64,000 nucleotides of DNA from VAZQ01 sp963785745 (GTDB lineage: Bacteria; Pseudomonadota; Alphaproteobacteria; Rhizobiales; Xanthobacteraceae), in NCBI GenBank assembly GCA_963785745.1, contig CAWAWR010000016.1:248001-312000 (forward strand), read 5' to 3'. Under the pieces are notes generated by a model. It did no database searches and was not told the origin of the DNA. It saw nothing but the letters and a program-made list of their open reading frames with translations. A program made the position numbers and the translations under genes. Shown piece by piece: positions 1-8,230 of the stretch (the stretch's first letter is position 1; every line of letters starts with the position of its first letter).

Positions 1-140
1 CCGTGGCGCGGCCATGCCGTCCAGGCGCCGACCGAGAGGCCGCCAAAGGCCTGGCCCTGCGTCAGCGCGACCCAGGTCGTGCCGAGGCCGACCAGCGCCG
101 CGACGCCGAGCGCAAACAATGTTCCGAGCAGTAATCTCAC
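1..140 (-). CDS. DUF1214-type protein, N-terminal fragment (cut by window edge)
   Basis: Only the first 46 codons are in the window; the rest lies to the left. The reading begins at a GTG (140-138) and gives a hydrophobic N-terminal segment (LLLGTLFALGVAALVGLG), then the phrase VGAWTAWPRHG. That phrase resembles the start of the small DUF1214 proteins of Hyphomicrobiales, which follow their single membrane anchor with a similar G-x-W-T segment. The gene lies 76 bp downstream of the penicillin-binding protein gene on the same strand and may be co-transcribed with it. The family assignment is from memory of the N-terminal pattern alone. Confidence 0.5.
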   Translation of the reverse strand, partial: MRLLLGTLFALGVAALVGLGTTWVALTQGQAFGGLSVGAWTAWPRH

Positions 141-216
141 GGTCGGTGGTCGTTATTGCGAGGGCACACTAACAGCCGCTTCAACGCGCGGCTACGTTCG
201 CTTGATCGAGTGCGCG

Positions 217-2484
217 TTACCGCGGGACCGTGCTGGCAGGCTGGCGATCGTTGGCGGAGGCGACCGTGCCCTGCGGTGATGCCGCCGGCAGATTGGTCAC
301 GTCGGCGCGGCCTTCCGGCGTGTCGCGGGCGGCGAGCGCGCGGTTGACGTCGTCCATGGTCCGCTCCAGGCGAGTCAATATCTCGGCGCCGCGGCGCGTC
401 AGCACGTATTGCCGTCCGTTCGGATCGACCGGACCGCGGGCGACCACCGGGGCCGGCCGGGCAGGGCTGGGCTTGGCCTGGTTGAGCCCGGGCAGCGGAC
501 GCAGCTCGATGCCTTCGTGCGCGTGCACCATGATCTGCTGCCAGGTCATCGCCGGCAGCGAGCCGCCGGTCATGCGGTTGGTCACCTGATAGTCGTCGTT
601 GCCGAACCAGACGCCGGCGATGTAGTTGCCGGTGAAGCCGACGAACCACGCGTCACGATAGGCGTTGGTGGTGCCGGTCTTGCCGGCGATCGGGATGCCG
701 GGAAGCATGGCGCGCCGCCCGGTGCCCTGTTCCGCCGCCGAGTTCAGCATCATGCTCATGTCGAGCGCGACCTGCGGGTCGATCACCTGCACCGGCTTCT
801 TGCCGTCGCGATCGAAGCGCCAGACCAGATCGCCCTGGCCGGTGCGCACTTCGAGCAGCGCGTGCGGCGTGATCGACTTGCCGCCGTTCACGAAGATGCC
901 GAAGCCGCCGGTGTGATCGAGCACCGTCACTTCATTGGCGCCGATCGGCATCGACGGCGTGTCGATGAGCGGCGAGCGCAGCCCCGCCGCGCGGGCAAGC
1001 TCGCGGATCTTGGCGCGGCCGGCCTTCGGGTTGCCGTTGCCGAGCGCGATCGACAGCTTGACCGGCACCACGTTGATCGAGCGCGTCAGCGCCATCAGCA
1101 CCGTCATCGAGCCGGAATAGCCGCCGGAATAATTCTTCGGGCACCAGTTGCCGATGCAGACCGGCGAGTTGACGACCACCGAGGTCGGCCGGAACCCCTT
1201 GCTCTGCAGCGCCGCCGCATAGACATACGGCTTGAACGAGGAGCCGGGCTGGCGCAGCGCGTCGGTGGCGCGGTTGAACTGGCTTTCGCCGTAGTCGCGG
1301 CCGCCGACCATGGCTCGCACCGCGCCGTCGTGCTCCATCAGCACCGCGGCGGCCTGCCGGGCTTTATATTCGCGGCCGTGCTGGCGCAGCGAATTCTCGA
1401 CCGCGAGCTCGGCCTGCCGCTGCAGGTTGAGGTCGACGGCGAGCCGCGCGATGAACACGCGCTCCGTCACGGTGCGCGGCAGCGTGGCGGCGAGCTTCTT
1501 CATCTCGTCGAATGCCCAGTCGAGATAGTAGTTGGGCGAGCGCTCGTCGCGGCGGTCGACCACCGACGACGGATTGCGCCGCGCGCCGAACACCTGGCCT
1601 TCGGTCATGAACCCGGCCTCGACCAGGTTGTCGAGCACGACGTTGGCGCGGGCGCGCGCCGCCGGCAAATTGATGTGCGGCGCGAATTTCGACGGCGCCT
1701 TGAACAGCCCGGCGAGCATCGCGGATTCGGCGAGGTTCACGTCGCGCGCCGACTTGTTGAAATAGTACTGCGCGGCGGCGTCGACGCCGAAGGTGCCGCC
1801 GCCGAGATAGGCGCGGTCGAGATAGAGCTTGAGGATGTCGCTCTTCGACAGCCGCACCTCCAGCCAGATGGCGAGGAAGGCTTCCTTCACCTTGCGCTCG
1901 ATGGTGCGCTCGTTACTGAGGAACAGGTTCTTGGCGAGCTGCTGCGTGATCGAGGAGCCGCCCTGCACGACGCCGCCGGCGCGCGCATTGGTGAGCATCG
2001 CGCGGGACGTGCCCGCGATGTCGATGCCGAAATGCTCGTAGAAGCGCCGGTCTTCGGTCGCGAGCACCGCCTTGATCAGGTGATCGGGGAATTCATCGAG
2101 CGGGATCGCGTCGTTGTGGCGGATGCCGCGCGAGCCGATTTCATTGCCGTAGCGATCGAGGAAGGTGACCGCGAGCTGCGAGGCCTTGAGCCAATCCTCG
2201 TCCGAGGTTTCGCGGAAGGCGGGGATCGCGAGCGCGAGCATCAGCACCAGCCCGCCGGCGCCGAGCGTTAGCCCCTCCGAGATCGGCTCGACCAGGGACC
2301 AGCGCCGCCAGCCGGAGACGTGGAAGCGATCCATGACGACGGTGAAGCGCTCGTAGAGCTCACGGCCCCAGCGCCGCGCGTGATAGAGGCCGGAGTTGAT
2401 GCGCGAATCCAGGTCGAGGAAGAAGCGCGACAGCTTCGTCCTCCAGCCATTCGGCTGCTGGTCGTTGGTGAACAGGTCGCGCAA
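217..2484 (-). CDS. Class A penicillin-binding protein, PBP1A family (transglycosylase/transpeptidase)
   Basis: This 755-residue bifunctional peptidoglycan synthase polymerises lipid II and cross-links the strands at the outer face of the inner membrane. One membrane segment lies near residues 71-90. The GT51 transglycosylase domain shows TEDRRFYEH (catalytic Glu near 144), GGSSITQQLAKN (175-186) and an ERKVKEA motif near 196. The transpeptidase domain has all three serine-enzyme motifs: SSFK with nucleophile Ser415, SIN at 469-471 and KTG at 602-604. The N-terminal cytoplasmic stretch of about 70 residues is somewhat long, and the tail after residue 680 is low in complexity and rich in Ala, Arg and Pro. 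The start chosen gives MRDLFTNDQQ. The partial DUF1214 gene follows on the same strand. Confidence 0.95.
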   Translation of the reverse strand: MRDLFTNDQQPNGWRTKLSRFFLDLDSRINSGLYHARRWGRELYERFTVVMDRFHVSGWRRWSLVEPISEGLTLGAGGLVLMLALAIPAFRETSDEDWLKASQLAVTFLDRYGNEIGSRGIRHNDAIPLDEFPDHLIKAVLATEDRRFYEHFGIDIAGTSRAMLTNARAGGVVQGGSSITQQLAKNLFLSNERTIERKVKEAFLAIWLEVRLSKSDILKLYLDRAYLGGGTFGVDAAAQYYFNKSARDVNLAESAMLAGLFKAPSKFAPHINLPAARARANVVLDNLVEAGFMTEGQVFGARRNPSSVVDRRDERSPNYYLDWAFDEMKKLAATLPRTVTERVFIARLAVDLNLQRQAELAVENSLRQHGREYKARQAAAVLMEHDGAVRAMVGGRDYGESQFNRATDALRQPGSSFKPYVYAAALQSKGFRPTSVVVNSPVCIGNWCPKNYSGGYSGSMTVLMALTRSINVVPVKLSIALGNGNPKAGRAKIRELARAAGLRSPLIDTPSMPIGANEVTVLDHTGGFGIFVNGGKSITPHALLEVRTGQGDLVWRFDRDGKKPVQVIDPQVALDMSMMLNSAAEQGTGRRAMLPGIPIAGKTGTTNAYRDAWFVGFTGNYIAGVWFGNDDYQVTNRMTGGSLPAMTWQQIMVHAHEGIELRPLPGLNQAKPSPARPAPVVARGPVDPNGRQYVLTRRGAEILTRLERTMDDVNRALAARDTPEGRADVTNLPAASPQGTVASANDRQPASTVPR

Positions 2485-2762
2485 GGTCCGTGCTTCCGGT
2501 GACGTTCTGGGCCGTTTGAAACTACGCTCGTAAGCTTAGGGTCCGATGAACGGGCGTTCAGTCATGCGTACCATACCCGGCGCAATTACGGCTGAGCCCG
2601 GCAAATTTCTTCACGTTCGAGGCTGATTCTTATAGGAAATAGCGGTTTCGCACTATTGCACCAGGGTTACAGGGTGAATGGAAACGGCACCCCCTGTGGA
2701 CGGTATTGGGGGGGCGGGCGGTGGCCGGGTGGGGCAGGCGAGGCACCGGAACCCTTGCCGCG

Positions 2763-2860
2763 GTCATGCCGGGGCGCGCCAAAGGCGCGAGCCCGGAATC
2801 CATCCTTTTCTGAGGGAGTATGGATTCCGGGCTCCTCGCTGCGCTCGGCCCCGGAATGAC
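2763..2860. repeat. Inverted repeat, about 98 bp, chromosomal palindromic family
   Basis: The left arm (2763-2803) begins GTCATGCCGGGGCG and ends GCCCGGAATCCAT. The right arm (2820-2860) begins ATGGATTCCGGGCTC and ends CCCCGGAATGAC. The arms pair over about 40 bases with a few mismatches and a 16-base loop. Similar GTCATTCCGGGG...CCCGGAATCCAT palindromes are common between genes in Bradyrhizobium-like genomes; that statement is from general knowledge. Transcribed from either strand it would form a long hairpin, so it may act as a bidirectional transcription block or an mRNA stabiliser. Confidence 0.8.
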
Positions 2861-2901
2861 GGGGAGCAATTCGCCCAAGCATCATCCTTCTCGCGAGGCA
2901 T

Positions 2902-3192
2902 TTAGCCCTCCGAGCTTTGTTGTTTCCCCCTCATAACAATGAGGGGGCGGAGCGCCGACAGGCGCTCGAGTGCTTGCGAGGCACCCTTTCGCGGGCCGAT
3001 GACGCCGGCCCGCAGGCGCCATAGCGCGTAGAAGACGCGCGTAAACGCGCTTTCTACGAGGCGCCTCGCGTTCCACACAGACAAGCTTGCGCCGTCTGCG
3101 CTGATGGGAACGCTCGCCTCTCGGCGCTCCACCGCGGGATTTCTGGCTCCGATTCCGCGCTGATATTCAAAGCCTTGCGGCTTCGACTTCAT
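2902..3192 (-). CDS. Doubtful small open frame (MKSKPQGFEYQRGIG...), unknown
   Basis: This 96-codon frame starts MKSKPQGFEYQRGIGARNPAV and is rich in Arg and Ala. I recall short frames with similar openings in related genomes, where they seem to travel with repetitive intergenic sequence. It carries no recognisable domain or signal peptide, and its middle crosses the 3027-3058 hairpin. It is more likely repeat-derived than a protein gene, but the shared opening is worth recording. Confidence 0.2.
   Translation of the reverse strand: MKSKPQGFEYQRGIGARNPAVERREASVPISADGASLSVWNARRLVESAFTRVFYALWRLRAGVIGPRKGASQALERLSALRPLIVMRGKQQSSEG
3027..3058. repeat. Short hairpin unit containing GAAGACGCGCGTAAACGCGC
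   Basis: The bases CGTAGAA at 3027-3033 pair with TTCTACG at 3052-3058, and the interior CGCG blocks pair with each other. Two further copies of the core (GAAGACGCGCGTGAAC..GC) occur at 3921 and 3952, just after the ycgN-like gene. The copies differ by single bases, so this is a small dispersed family. Confidence 0.6.
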
Positions 3193-3338
3193 GCGAACTG
3201 TTCGCGTCCGCTCTTAGTGGCGGAGGGCGGATTTCCGGAGCCTCCCGGGAATTGCGTGCAAGGCAACGCGCGGGACGCCGCATCCCGTCCTGCCCATGCG
3301 ATGCCTCGCGAAGAGCACCCTCAGCGGACGGGAGTTAT

Positions 3339-3366
3339 AGGATTATAATCCAGAGATTATAATCCT
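3339..3366. promoter_or_regulatory. Twin AT-rich palindromes, candidate operator
   Basis: AGGATTATAAT (3339-3349) and ATTATAATCCT (3356-3366) form a perfect 11-bp inverted repeat with a 6-bp spacer. The 10-mer GATTATAATC, itself a perfect palindrome, occurs at 3341-3350 and again at 3355-3364, spaced 14 bp start to start. Such AT-rich palindromes stand out in this GC-rich DNA and look like tandem sites for a dimeric regulator of the MarR or TetR kind. The site ends 70 bp before the ycgN-like start, and a possible -10 box (TATATA near 3404) lies between. The regulator is not identifiable here. Confidence 0.5.
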
Positions 3367-3436
3367 GTCAAGGCTCGAGCCAAATTCGTCAGCACGGGCT
3401 TGCTATATAGAGCGTGCAACGCGCACCGCGATTCTG

Positions 3437-3934
3437 ATGATTGGCGACATGACCGACGAACTTCCCTTCTGGAAGCGCAAATCCCTCTCGGAGATGACCG
3501 ATCGGGAATGGGAGTCGCTGTGCGACGGCTGCGGCAAGTGCTGCCTGGTCAAGCTCGAGGACGCCGACGATTTAAAGAAGACCTATTTCACCGATGTCGG
3601 CTGCAAGCTGCTCGACGGCGAGACCTGCCGCTGCACCGACTACAAGCACCGCGCCGCCAAGGTGAGCGACTGTGTGAAGCTCACGCCGCGCAACATCCGC
3701 CGCATCGTCTGGCTGCCGCCGTCCTGCGGCTACCGGCTCGTCGCCGACGGCAAGGAACTCTACTGGTGGCATCCGCTGATCTCGGGCGATCCGGAGACCG
3801 TGCATCAGGCCGGCGTCTCGGTGCGCGGGCGCGTCGGCGCGTCGGAGGAGGCGGTGCGCGACGAGGAGCTCGAGGACCGCATTGTCGAGTGGCCGCTGTG
3901 GCTGTCGCGGGATGCGCGTCGAAGACGCGCGTGA
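3437..3934 (+). CDS. YcgN/UPF0260 family cysteine-cluster protein
   Basis: The 165-residue protein matches the YcgN family: a conserved cytoplasmic protein with a cysteine cluster suggestive of a metal or Fe-S site. Visible motifs are LCDGCGKCC in the N-terminal third, GCKLLDGETCRCTDY, a further Cys in VSDCVKLTP and the tail motif WLPPSCGYRLV. The biochemical role of the family is not established. ATG 3437 and ATG 3449 (MTDELPFW) are both possible starts; the second matches family N-termini better. The last residues (DARRRRA) and the stop codon fall inside a GAAGACGCGCGTGA repeat unit, so the native C-terminus may have been replaced by repeat sequence. Confidence 0.9.
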   Translation: MIGDMTDELPFWKRKSLSEMTDREWESLCDGCGKCCLVKLEDADDLKKTYFTDVGCKLLDGETCRCTDYKHRAAKVSDCVKLTPRNIRRIVWLPPSCGYRLVADGKELYWWHPLISGDPETVHQAGVSVRGRVGASEEAVRDEELEDRIVEWPLWLSRDARRRRA

Positions 3935-3976
3935 ACACGCTTTAGTGGCACGAAGACGCGCGTGAACGCGCTTTAG
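3921..3976. repeat. Two tandem copies of the GAAGACGCGCGTGAAC..GCTTTAG unit
   Basis: Copies lie at 3921-3945 and 3952-3976 and differ at one base (ACACGC versus ACGCGC). Each can fold through its CGCG blocks and ends in CTTTAG. The first copy supplies the stop codon of the ycgN-like gene. A related copy lies at 3027-3058. Confidence 0.7.
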
Positions 3977-4056
3977 CGGCCAAGCGCAAGACGAAGGTGG
4001 GGTAGGGCGGTCTTGTGACCGCTGCGGCTCTGGCGTCAGCAGATCGGCAAGCGCTG

Positions 4057-4214
4057 TCACCCTCCCCTGGAGGGGGAGGGTCGCGAGCATCGAACGAAGT
4101 GAGATGTGAGCGGGGTGGGGTGAAGTCCCTGACGCTTCGCGCTCACCCCACCCCGACCGCCTTCACTCGCTCCCCTCGTTCGTCGGTCGACCCTCCCCCT
4201 CCAGGGGAGGGTGA
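4057..4214. repeat. Large nested inverted repeat, about 158 bp
   Basis: The outer arms are perfect over 27 bases: 4057-4083 (TCACCCTCCCCTGGAGGGGG, then AGGGTCG) pairs with 4188-4214. Inner blocks GAGCGGGGTGGGGTGA and its complement (about 4108-4123 and 4140-4156) also pair, so the whole element folds into one long stem. It fills most of the gap between the converging ycgN-like gene and the small minus-strand gene at 4239. CCCTCCCC-type palindromes of this kind are frequent in Hyphomicrobiales genomes and carry no genes. Confidence 0.85.
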
Positions 4215-4238
4215 CGGAGCAAGCGGCTCGGGTGAGCT

Positions 4239-4568
4239 TCAATTCTCGCGTTGTGATTTTGCGGCGTTGGGTAGAGCGGCGCTACGCCACCCGATGGCCC
4301 AGCAGAATTCCGCCGGGCCGAGCGGCGGGCGATGCACCACCACCGTGAACAGCGCGTTCGGGTCGTCCTCGGCGGCGAGGATGTGGATTTGCCTGACGCG
4401 CACCTGGACCGCGCGCGGCCCTTCGCCGGCGGCATAGACGCCGGTTTCCTTCGGACAGCCGAGTTCGCCCCAAGTCACCTTTGGCGTCGCCTGTGGTGTT
4501 GCCTGCGGCGTGACTTGCGGCGCAACTGTCTGTTCCCGTTGCGCCGTCGCCACCCGCCGCGCGGTCAT
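4239..4568 (-). CDS. Hypothetical protein, 109 residues
   Basis: No family is recognised. The N-terminal third is a low-complexity stretch with PQVTPQATPQATPKV, and the remainder (VTWGELGCPKETGVYAA, VRVRQIHILAAEDDPNALF) looks like a compact folded segment. A GGGGGA sequence sits about 7 bases before the ATG. The opposite strand has an open frame of similar length, but its arginine- and histidine-rich product is less protein-like. The downstream side abuts the large inverted repeat at 4057-4214. Confidence 0.45.
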   Translation of the reverse strand: MTARRVATAQREQTVAPQVTPQATPQATPKVTWGELGCPKETGVYAAGEGPRAVQVRVRQIHILAAEDDPNALFTVVVHRPPLGPAEFCWAIGWRSAALPNAAKSQREN

Positions 4569-4702
4569 CCGCCGATCCCCCGAGCCGAGTGCGAAGGCTA
4601 GGCGATTCCCGTTATGCGCGTTGCGCGGAAATCACGGCGACGCAGGTTGTGCACAGAATCAACAGGCGCGCGGGCATGGATCAGCCCGCACCAATCTCGA
4701 CC

Positions 4703-4828
4703 CGTCATCCTGAGGTGGCCGCCATAGCAGGCGCAGCCTGCGTAAACTTGGCTGCGTGCGGCCCTCGAAGGATGCACGGCCCGGGCCGTCGCCCTTCCCG
4801 CGCTTTGCGCGGGCACCTCAGGATGACG
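4703..4828. repeat. Inverted repeat with CGTCATCCTGAGGTG ends, about 126 bp
   Basis: CGTCATCCTGAGGTG (4703-4717) is mirrored exactly by CACCTCAGGATGACG (4814-4828). The interior includes CCCTCGAAGGATGCACGGCC and GCGCTTTGCGCGGGC, which also fold. It is a third palindrome family in the first 5 kb and occupies most of the 321-bp gap (4569-4889) before the first drug exporter. No gene is seen in the gap. Confidence 0.8.
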
Positions 4829-4889
4829 GTGAAAGGGTTGCTCGCGGCGCGGTTCGTATGCGGCGCGGTTCGTATATGGTGCCCTCGGC

Positions 4890-6389
4890 ATGACCACCCC
4901 GCCGCCGCAACAGCCCCCGCCGCTCGACCACGCCGCCGTCCGCCCGATCATCGCCGGGCTGATGCTGGCGATGTTTCTCTCGGCCTTGGAGCAGACCATT
5001 GTCGCGCCGGCGCTGGCCGCGATCGGGCGAAGCCTCAACGACATCGAGAACCTGTCGTGGGTGGTCACCGCTTGTCTCCTATCAGCAACGGTCGCGACGC
5101 CGCTGTTTGGCAAGCTCTCCGATATCTACGGCCGCCGCTGGATGATGCTGATTGCGGTCGCGATCTTCCTCGTCGGCTCGCTCGCCTGCGCGCTGGCGCC
5201 GTCGATGGGCGTGCTGATCGCCGCCCGCGCGCTGCAGGGTTTTGGCGGCGGCGGCATTTTGCCTTTGGCGCAGACCGTGATCGCCGACATTCTGACGCCG
5301 CGGGAGCGGCCGATCTTCCAGAGCTACTCGTCGGTGATGTTCATGACGGCGTCGATCCTCGGACCGCTGGCCGGCGGCTTCCTCACCGACTATCTGCACT
5401 GGTCGTTCATCTTCTGGATCATGCTGCCGATGGGTTTCGTCGCGCTGGCGATGACCGACCGCGCGCTGAAGCTGATCCCGCGCAACGACCGCCCGCACAA
5501 GCTCGACGGCATCGGCGCGGTGCTGATGATCGCGGCGGCGCTGGCGCTGTTGCTGGCGCTGTCCTGGGGCGGGGTGCGCTATCCCTGGAGCTCGGTCACG
5601 ATCGTGTCGCTGCTGATCGGCTCGCTGGTGCTGTGGGCGGCCTTCGCCTGGTGGCTCAAGCGCGCGCCGGAACCGTTCATCCCGCTCTCGCTGGTCGGCG
5701 AGCCGCTGATCGCGCTGATGGTGGTCGCGGCGTTCTTCTCGATCGGCACCATCATCGGGCTCTCGATCGTGGTGCCGCTCTATCTCGAGCTGGTGCTCGG
5801 CTTCTCGGCGTCGGGCGGCGGCGTCGCCTTGATTGCTTATGTGGTCGGCACCTCATTCGGCTCGCTGTCGACGGGCCGGCTGATGTCGCGGCTCACGCAC
5901 TACAAACGCGTGCCGCTTCTGGCGCTGCCGCTCTCGATCGCGACCTTCGTGCTGCTGGCGTGGCAGCCGGCGGGCTGGTCGCTGGTCAGCGTCTGCGCGA
6001 TCTTGATGGTCAACGGCTTCGGCGTCGGCACCATGTATCCGTTCTCGACGGTGACGATCCAGAACGCGGTCGAGCCGCAGCGCTTCGGGGTCGCGACCGG
6101 CACGCTCAATTTCTTCCGCCAGCTCGGCGGCGCGATCATCGCGGCGGTGTTCGTCGCGATCGTGCTGGGCGGGCTCGAAGGCGGCGAGGGCGCGCGCCTG
6201 CTCGAAACGCTGACCGCGCACGGCGCCAATGCCGCCACGCGCACCGCCGGCGCGGCGCATTTCGCGCCGCTGTTCGGCTGGGTGTTCCTGGCCGCCGCGC
6301 TGTTCCTGGCGGCCTCGCTGCTCGCGGTCGTGCTGGCCGAGGAGCGGCCGCTGCGCGGCCCGGCCACCCGGGTGAAGCCGGCGGAGTAG
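4890..6389 (+). CDS. MFS multidrug exporter, DHA2 (14-TM, EmrB/QacA) family
   Basis: This 499-residue inner-membrane protein is a probable proton-driven drug or metabolite exporter. It opens with a proline-rich cytoplasmic tail (MTTPPPQQPPPLDH), followed by about 14 hydrophobic segments. Family marks are the first-helix phrase FLSALEQTIVAPALAAIGR, motif A (GKLSDIYGRRWMM) after helix 2, and motif C (GPLAGGFLTDY) in helix 5. The C-terminal EERPLRGP is shared in pattern with the second exporter at 19321, so the two are paralogues. No adjacent regulator or membrane-fusion partner is present. It converges with the TRAP operon, 7 bp from the dctM stop. Confidence 0.93.
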   Translation: MTTPPPQQPPPLDHAAVRPIIAGLMLAMFLSALEQTIVAPALAAIGRSLNDIENLSWVVTACLLSATVATPLFGKLSDIYGRRWMMLIAVAIFLVGSLACALAPSMGVLIAARALQGFGGGGILPLAQTVIADILTPRERPIFQSYSSVMFMTASILGPLAGGFLTDYLHWSFIFWIMLPMGFVALAMTDRALKLIPRNDRPHKLDGIGAVLMIAAALALLLALSWGGVRYPWSSVTIVSLLIGSLVLWAAFAWWLKRAPEPFIPLSLVGEPLIALMVVAAFFSIGTIIGLSIVVPLYLELVLGFSASGGGVALIAYVVGTSFGSLSTGRLMSRLTHYKRVPLLALPLSIATFVLLAWQPAGWSLVSVCAILMVNGFGVGTMYPFSTVTIQNAVEPQRFGVATGTLNFFRQLGGAIIAAVFVAIVLGGLEGGEGARLLETLTAHGANAATRTAGAAHFAPLFGWVFLAAALFLAASLLAVVLAEERPLRGPATRVKPAE

Positions 6390-6396
6390 CCGCCGC

Positions 6397-7723
6397 TCAC
6401 CATCCGATCACGCGCGGCAACCAGGTCGCAAGGCCCGGAAAAAAGAAGACCAGCACCAGCGCGATGACCTGGAGCCCGACGAACGGGATGATCCCCCGGT
6501 AGATGTCGGAGGTCTTCACTTCCGGCGGCGCGACCCCGCGCAGGAAAAACAGCGCCCAGCCGAACGGCGGCGTCAGGAACGACGTCTGCAGGTTCACGCA
6601 GATCAGCGTCGCCAGCCACACCATGTCGACATTGGCCGCCATGAACACCGGCAGGAACAGCGGCACGGCGATATAGGAAATCTCGATCCATTCGATGAAG
6701 AAGCCGAGGACGAAGATGATGAGCATCAGGAACCAGATATCGGCCCAGATGCCGCCCGGCAGGAACTCGAAGAAATCCTGAACCAGACCGCTCGCCCTGC
6801 AAGCCGCGGAACGCCAGCGCGAACACCTGCGCGCAGATCAGGATGAACATCATCATCGCGGTGATCTTGGTGGTCGCCTGCACGGTTTCGCGCAGCACGC
6901 GCCAAGAGAGCCGGCCGGTGACCGCAGTGATCACGATCGAGCCGAGCGCGCCCATCGACGCCGCTTCCGACGGCGCCGCGACACCGCCGATGATCGATCC
7001 CAGCACCGCGCCGACCAGTGCCACCGGCGGCGCCACCACGCGCAATATTTTCAGGGCAAGCTCCGATCCCGATACGAGCGCACGCTCTTCCTTGGGAATG
7101 GCCGGCACCATATTCGGGCGCAGGACGCCGAGCCCCAGAATGTAGATGCAATATATCCCCGCCAGCATGAGTCCCGGGATCATCGCCGCCGCGAACAGCG
7201 TGCCGACCGACTGGTTGGTGATGTCGGCGAGCAGAATCAGGATCAGGCTCGGCGGAATGATCTGGCCGAGCGTGCCGGACGCGCAGATCGTTCCGCACGC
7301 CAGTCCCTTGTCGTAGCCGCGCCGCAGCATGCCCGGCAGCGTCAGCAGGCCGAGCGTGACCACGGTGGCGCCGACGATGCCTGTGGTCGCGCCCATCAGC
7401 ACGCCGACCAGGATGATGCCGATGCCGAGCCCGCCGCGCAGCGAGCCGGCGGACAGTCCGATCACGTCCATGAGATCTTCGGCGAGCCGGGAGCGCTCCA
7501 GCATCATGCCCATGAACACGAACAGCGGGATCGCGAGCAGCGTCGAGTTGGTGACCACGCCGAAAATGCGGCCCGGCAGCAGATTGAACAGCAGCGGGCC
7601 GAAGCCAAGCAGGCCGAACACGAAGCCCGACGTCGCGAGCGTGAGCGCCACCGGCACGCCCGCCAGCAGCAGGACGAAGAACGACAGCAGCATCAGGACC
7701 GCAAGGATCTCGACCGGGATCAT
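6397..7723 (-). CDS. dctM: TRAP transporter large permease DctM (one +1 frameshift)
   Basis: The 12-TM subunit of a tripartite ATP-independent periplasmic transporter carries out sodium-coupled solute import. The first 300 or so residues run from MIPVEILAVLMLL to VFALAFRGLQGE in one frame. The remainder (LVQDFFEF, then LPGGIWADIWFLMLIIFVLG to ATWLPRVIGW) continues in another frame. The join is near 6787-6790, where one extra T (minus-strand sense) sits in GAGCGGTCTGG. Removing one base gives 441 residues, the usual DctM length. Its ATG overlaps the end of dctQ by 4 bases, so the two are translationally coupled. The substrate cannot be told from the permease. Confidence 0.92.
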
Positions 7724-8229
7724 CGGGGCGCGCTCCGGAACGCGTCATAGCTCTTGATCGCCTCCGACAGCGACTGCGCGAAGTACAGCGCAAAGCCGAT
7801 CGGGATCAGCGATTTGATGATGTAGCGGTGGTCCATGCCGCCCGGATTCGACGAGCCTTCGTTGGCGTCCCAGGCCTGCATCACGTAATGGATCGACAGC
7901 CGGATGACGATGAGCGACAGCAGCATCCCAAGTATCGCCGCGATGATATCAACGGCATGCTTGGTGCGCGGGCTGAACGACTGGAACAGCACGTCGACAC
8001 GCACATGCTCACCCTGCTGCAGCGCATAGGACATGCCGAGCAGGCAGATCGGCACGAGGATGTGCCACTCGAGCTCCTGCGCCCAGATCCAGCCGAGCGA
8101 GAAGCCGTAGCGCAACAGCACATTGGCGCCCATGACGAGCGCCAATGCAAGTGCGAGCCAGGACGTGGCGCGGCCGACGAGGACAGTGAAGGCGTCGATA
8201 CCGCCGGCCAGTTTTCGCGCAGCCTCCAC
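7720..8229 (-). CDS. dctQ: TRAP transporter small permease DctQ
   Basis: The 169-residue small membrane subunit of the TRAP transporter has four hydrophobic segments. It includes the typical phrases VLLRYGFSLGWIWAQELEWHI and YALQQGEHVRVDVLF. It joins the large permease to form the membrane complex that receives solute from DctP. Its start lies directly after the dctP stop and its end overlaps dctM by 4 bases, so the order dctP-dctQ-dctM forms one operon. Confidence 0.93.
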   Translation of the reverse strand: MEAARKLAGGIDAFTVLVGRATSWLALALALVMGANVLLRYGFSLGWIWAQELEWHILVPICLLGMSYALQQGEHVRVDVLFQSFSPRTKHAVDIIAAILGMLLSLIVIRLSIHYVMQAWDANEGSSNPGGMDHRYIIKSLIPIGFALYFAQSLSEAIKSYDAFRSAPR

Positions 8230-8230
8230 C

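Larger units (their letters stand above)
2485..3436. other. 952-bp intergenic region between divergent genes, packed with repeats
   Basis: The region separates the divergent PBP1A and ycgN-like genes. It holds a 98-bp inverted repeat (2763-2860), a small hairpin (3027-3058) and a pair of AT-rich palindromes near 3340-3365, each listed separately. One 96-codon frame on the minus strand (2902-3192) is listed as a doubtful gene. I see no other convincing coding sequence or RNA gene. Confidence 0.6.

Noticed and set aside
409..2271. A 620-codon open frame on the plus strand
   Set aside because: It is the antisense of the PBP1A gene; its product is Arg/His-rich with no domain, and PBP1A motifs on the other strand are complete.
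4589..6502. A 637-codon plus-strand frame over the first exporter
   Set aside because: Shadow frame of the MFS gene; the exporter frame has helices and motifs, this one is Arg/Ala-rich noise.
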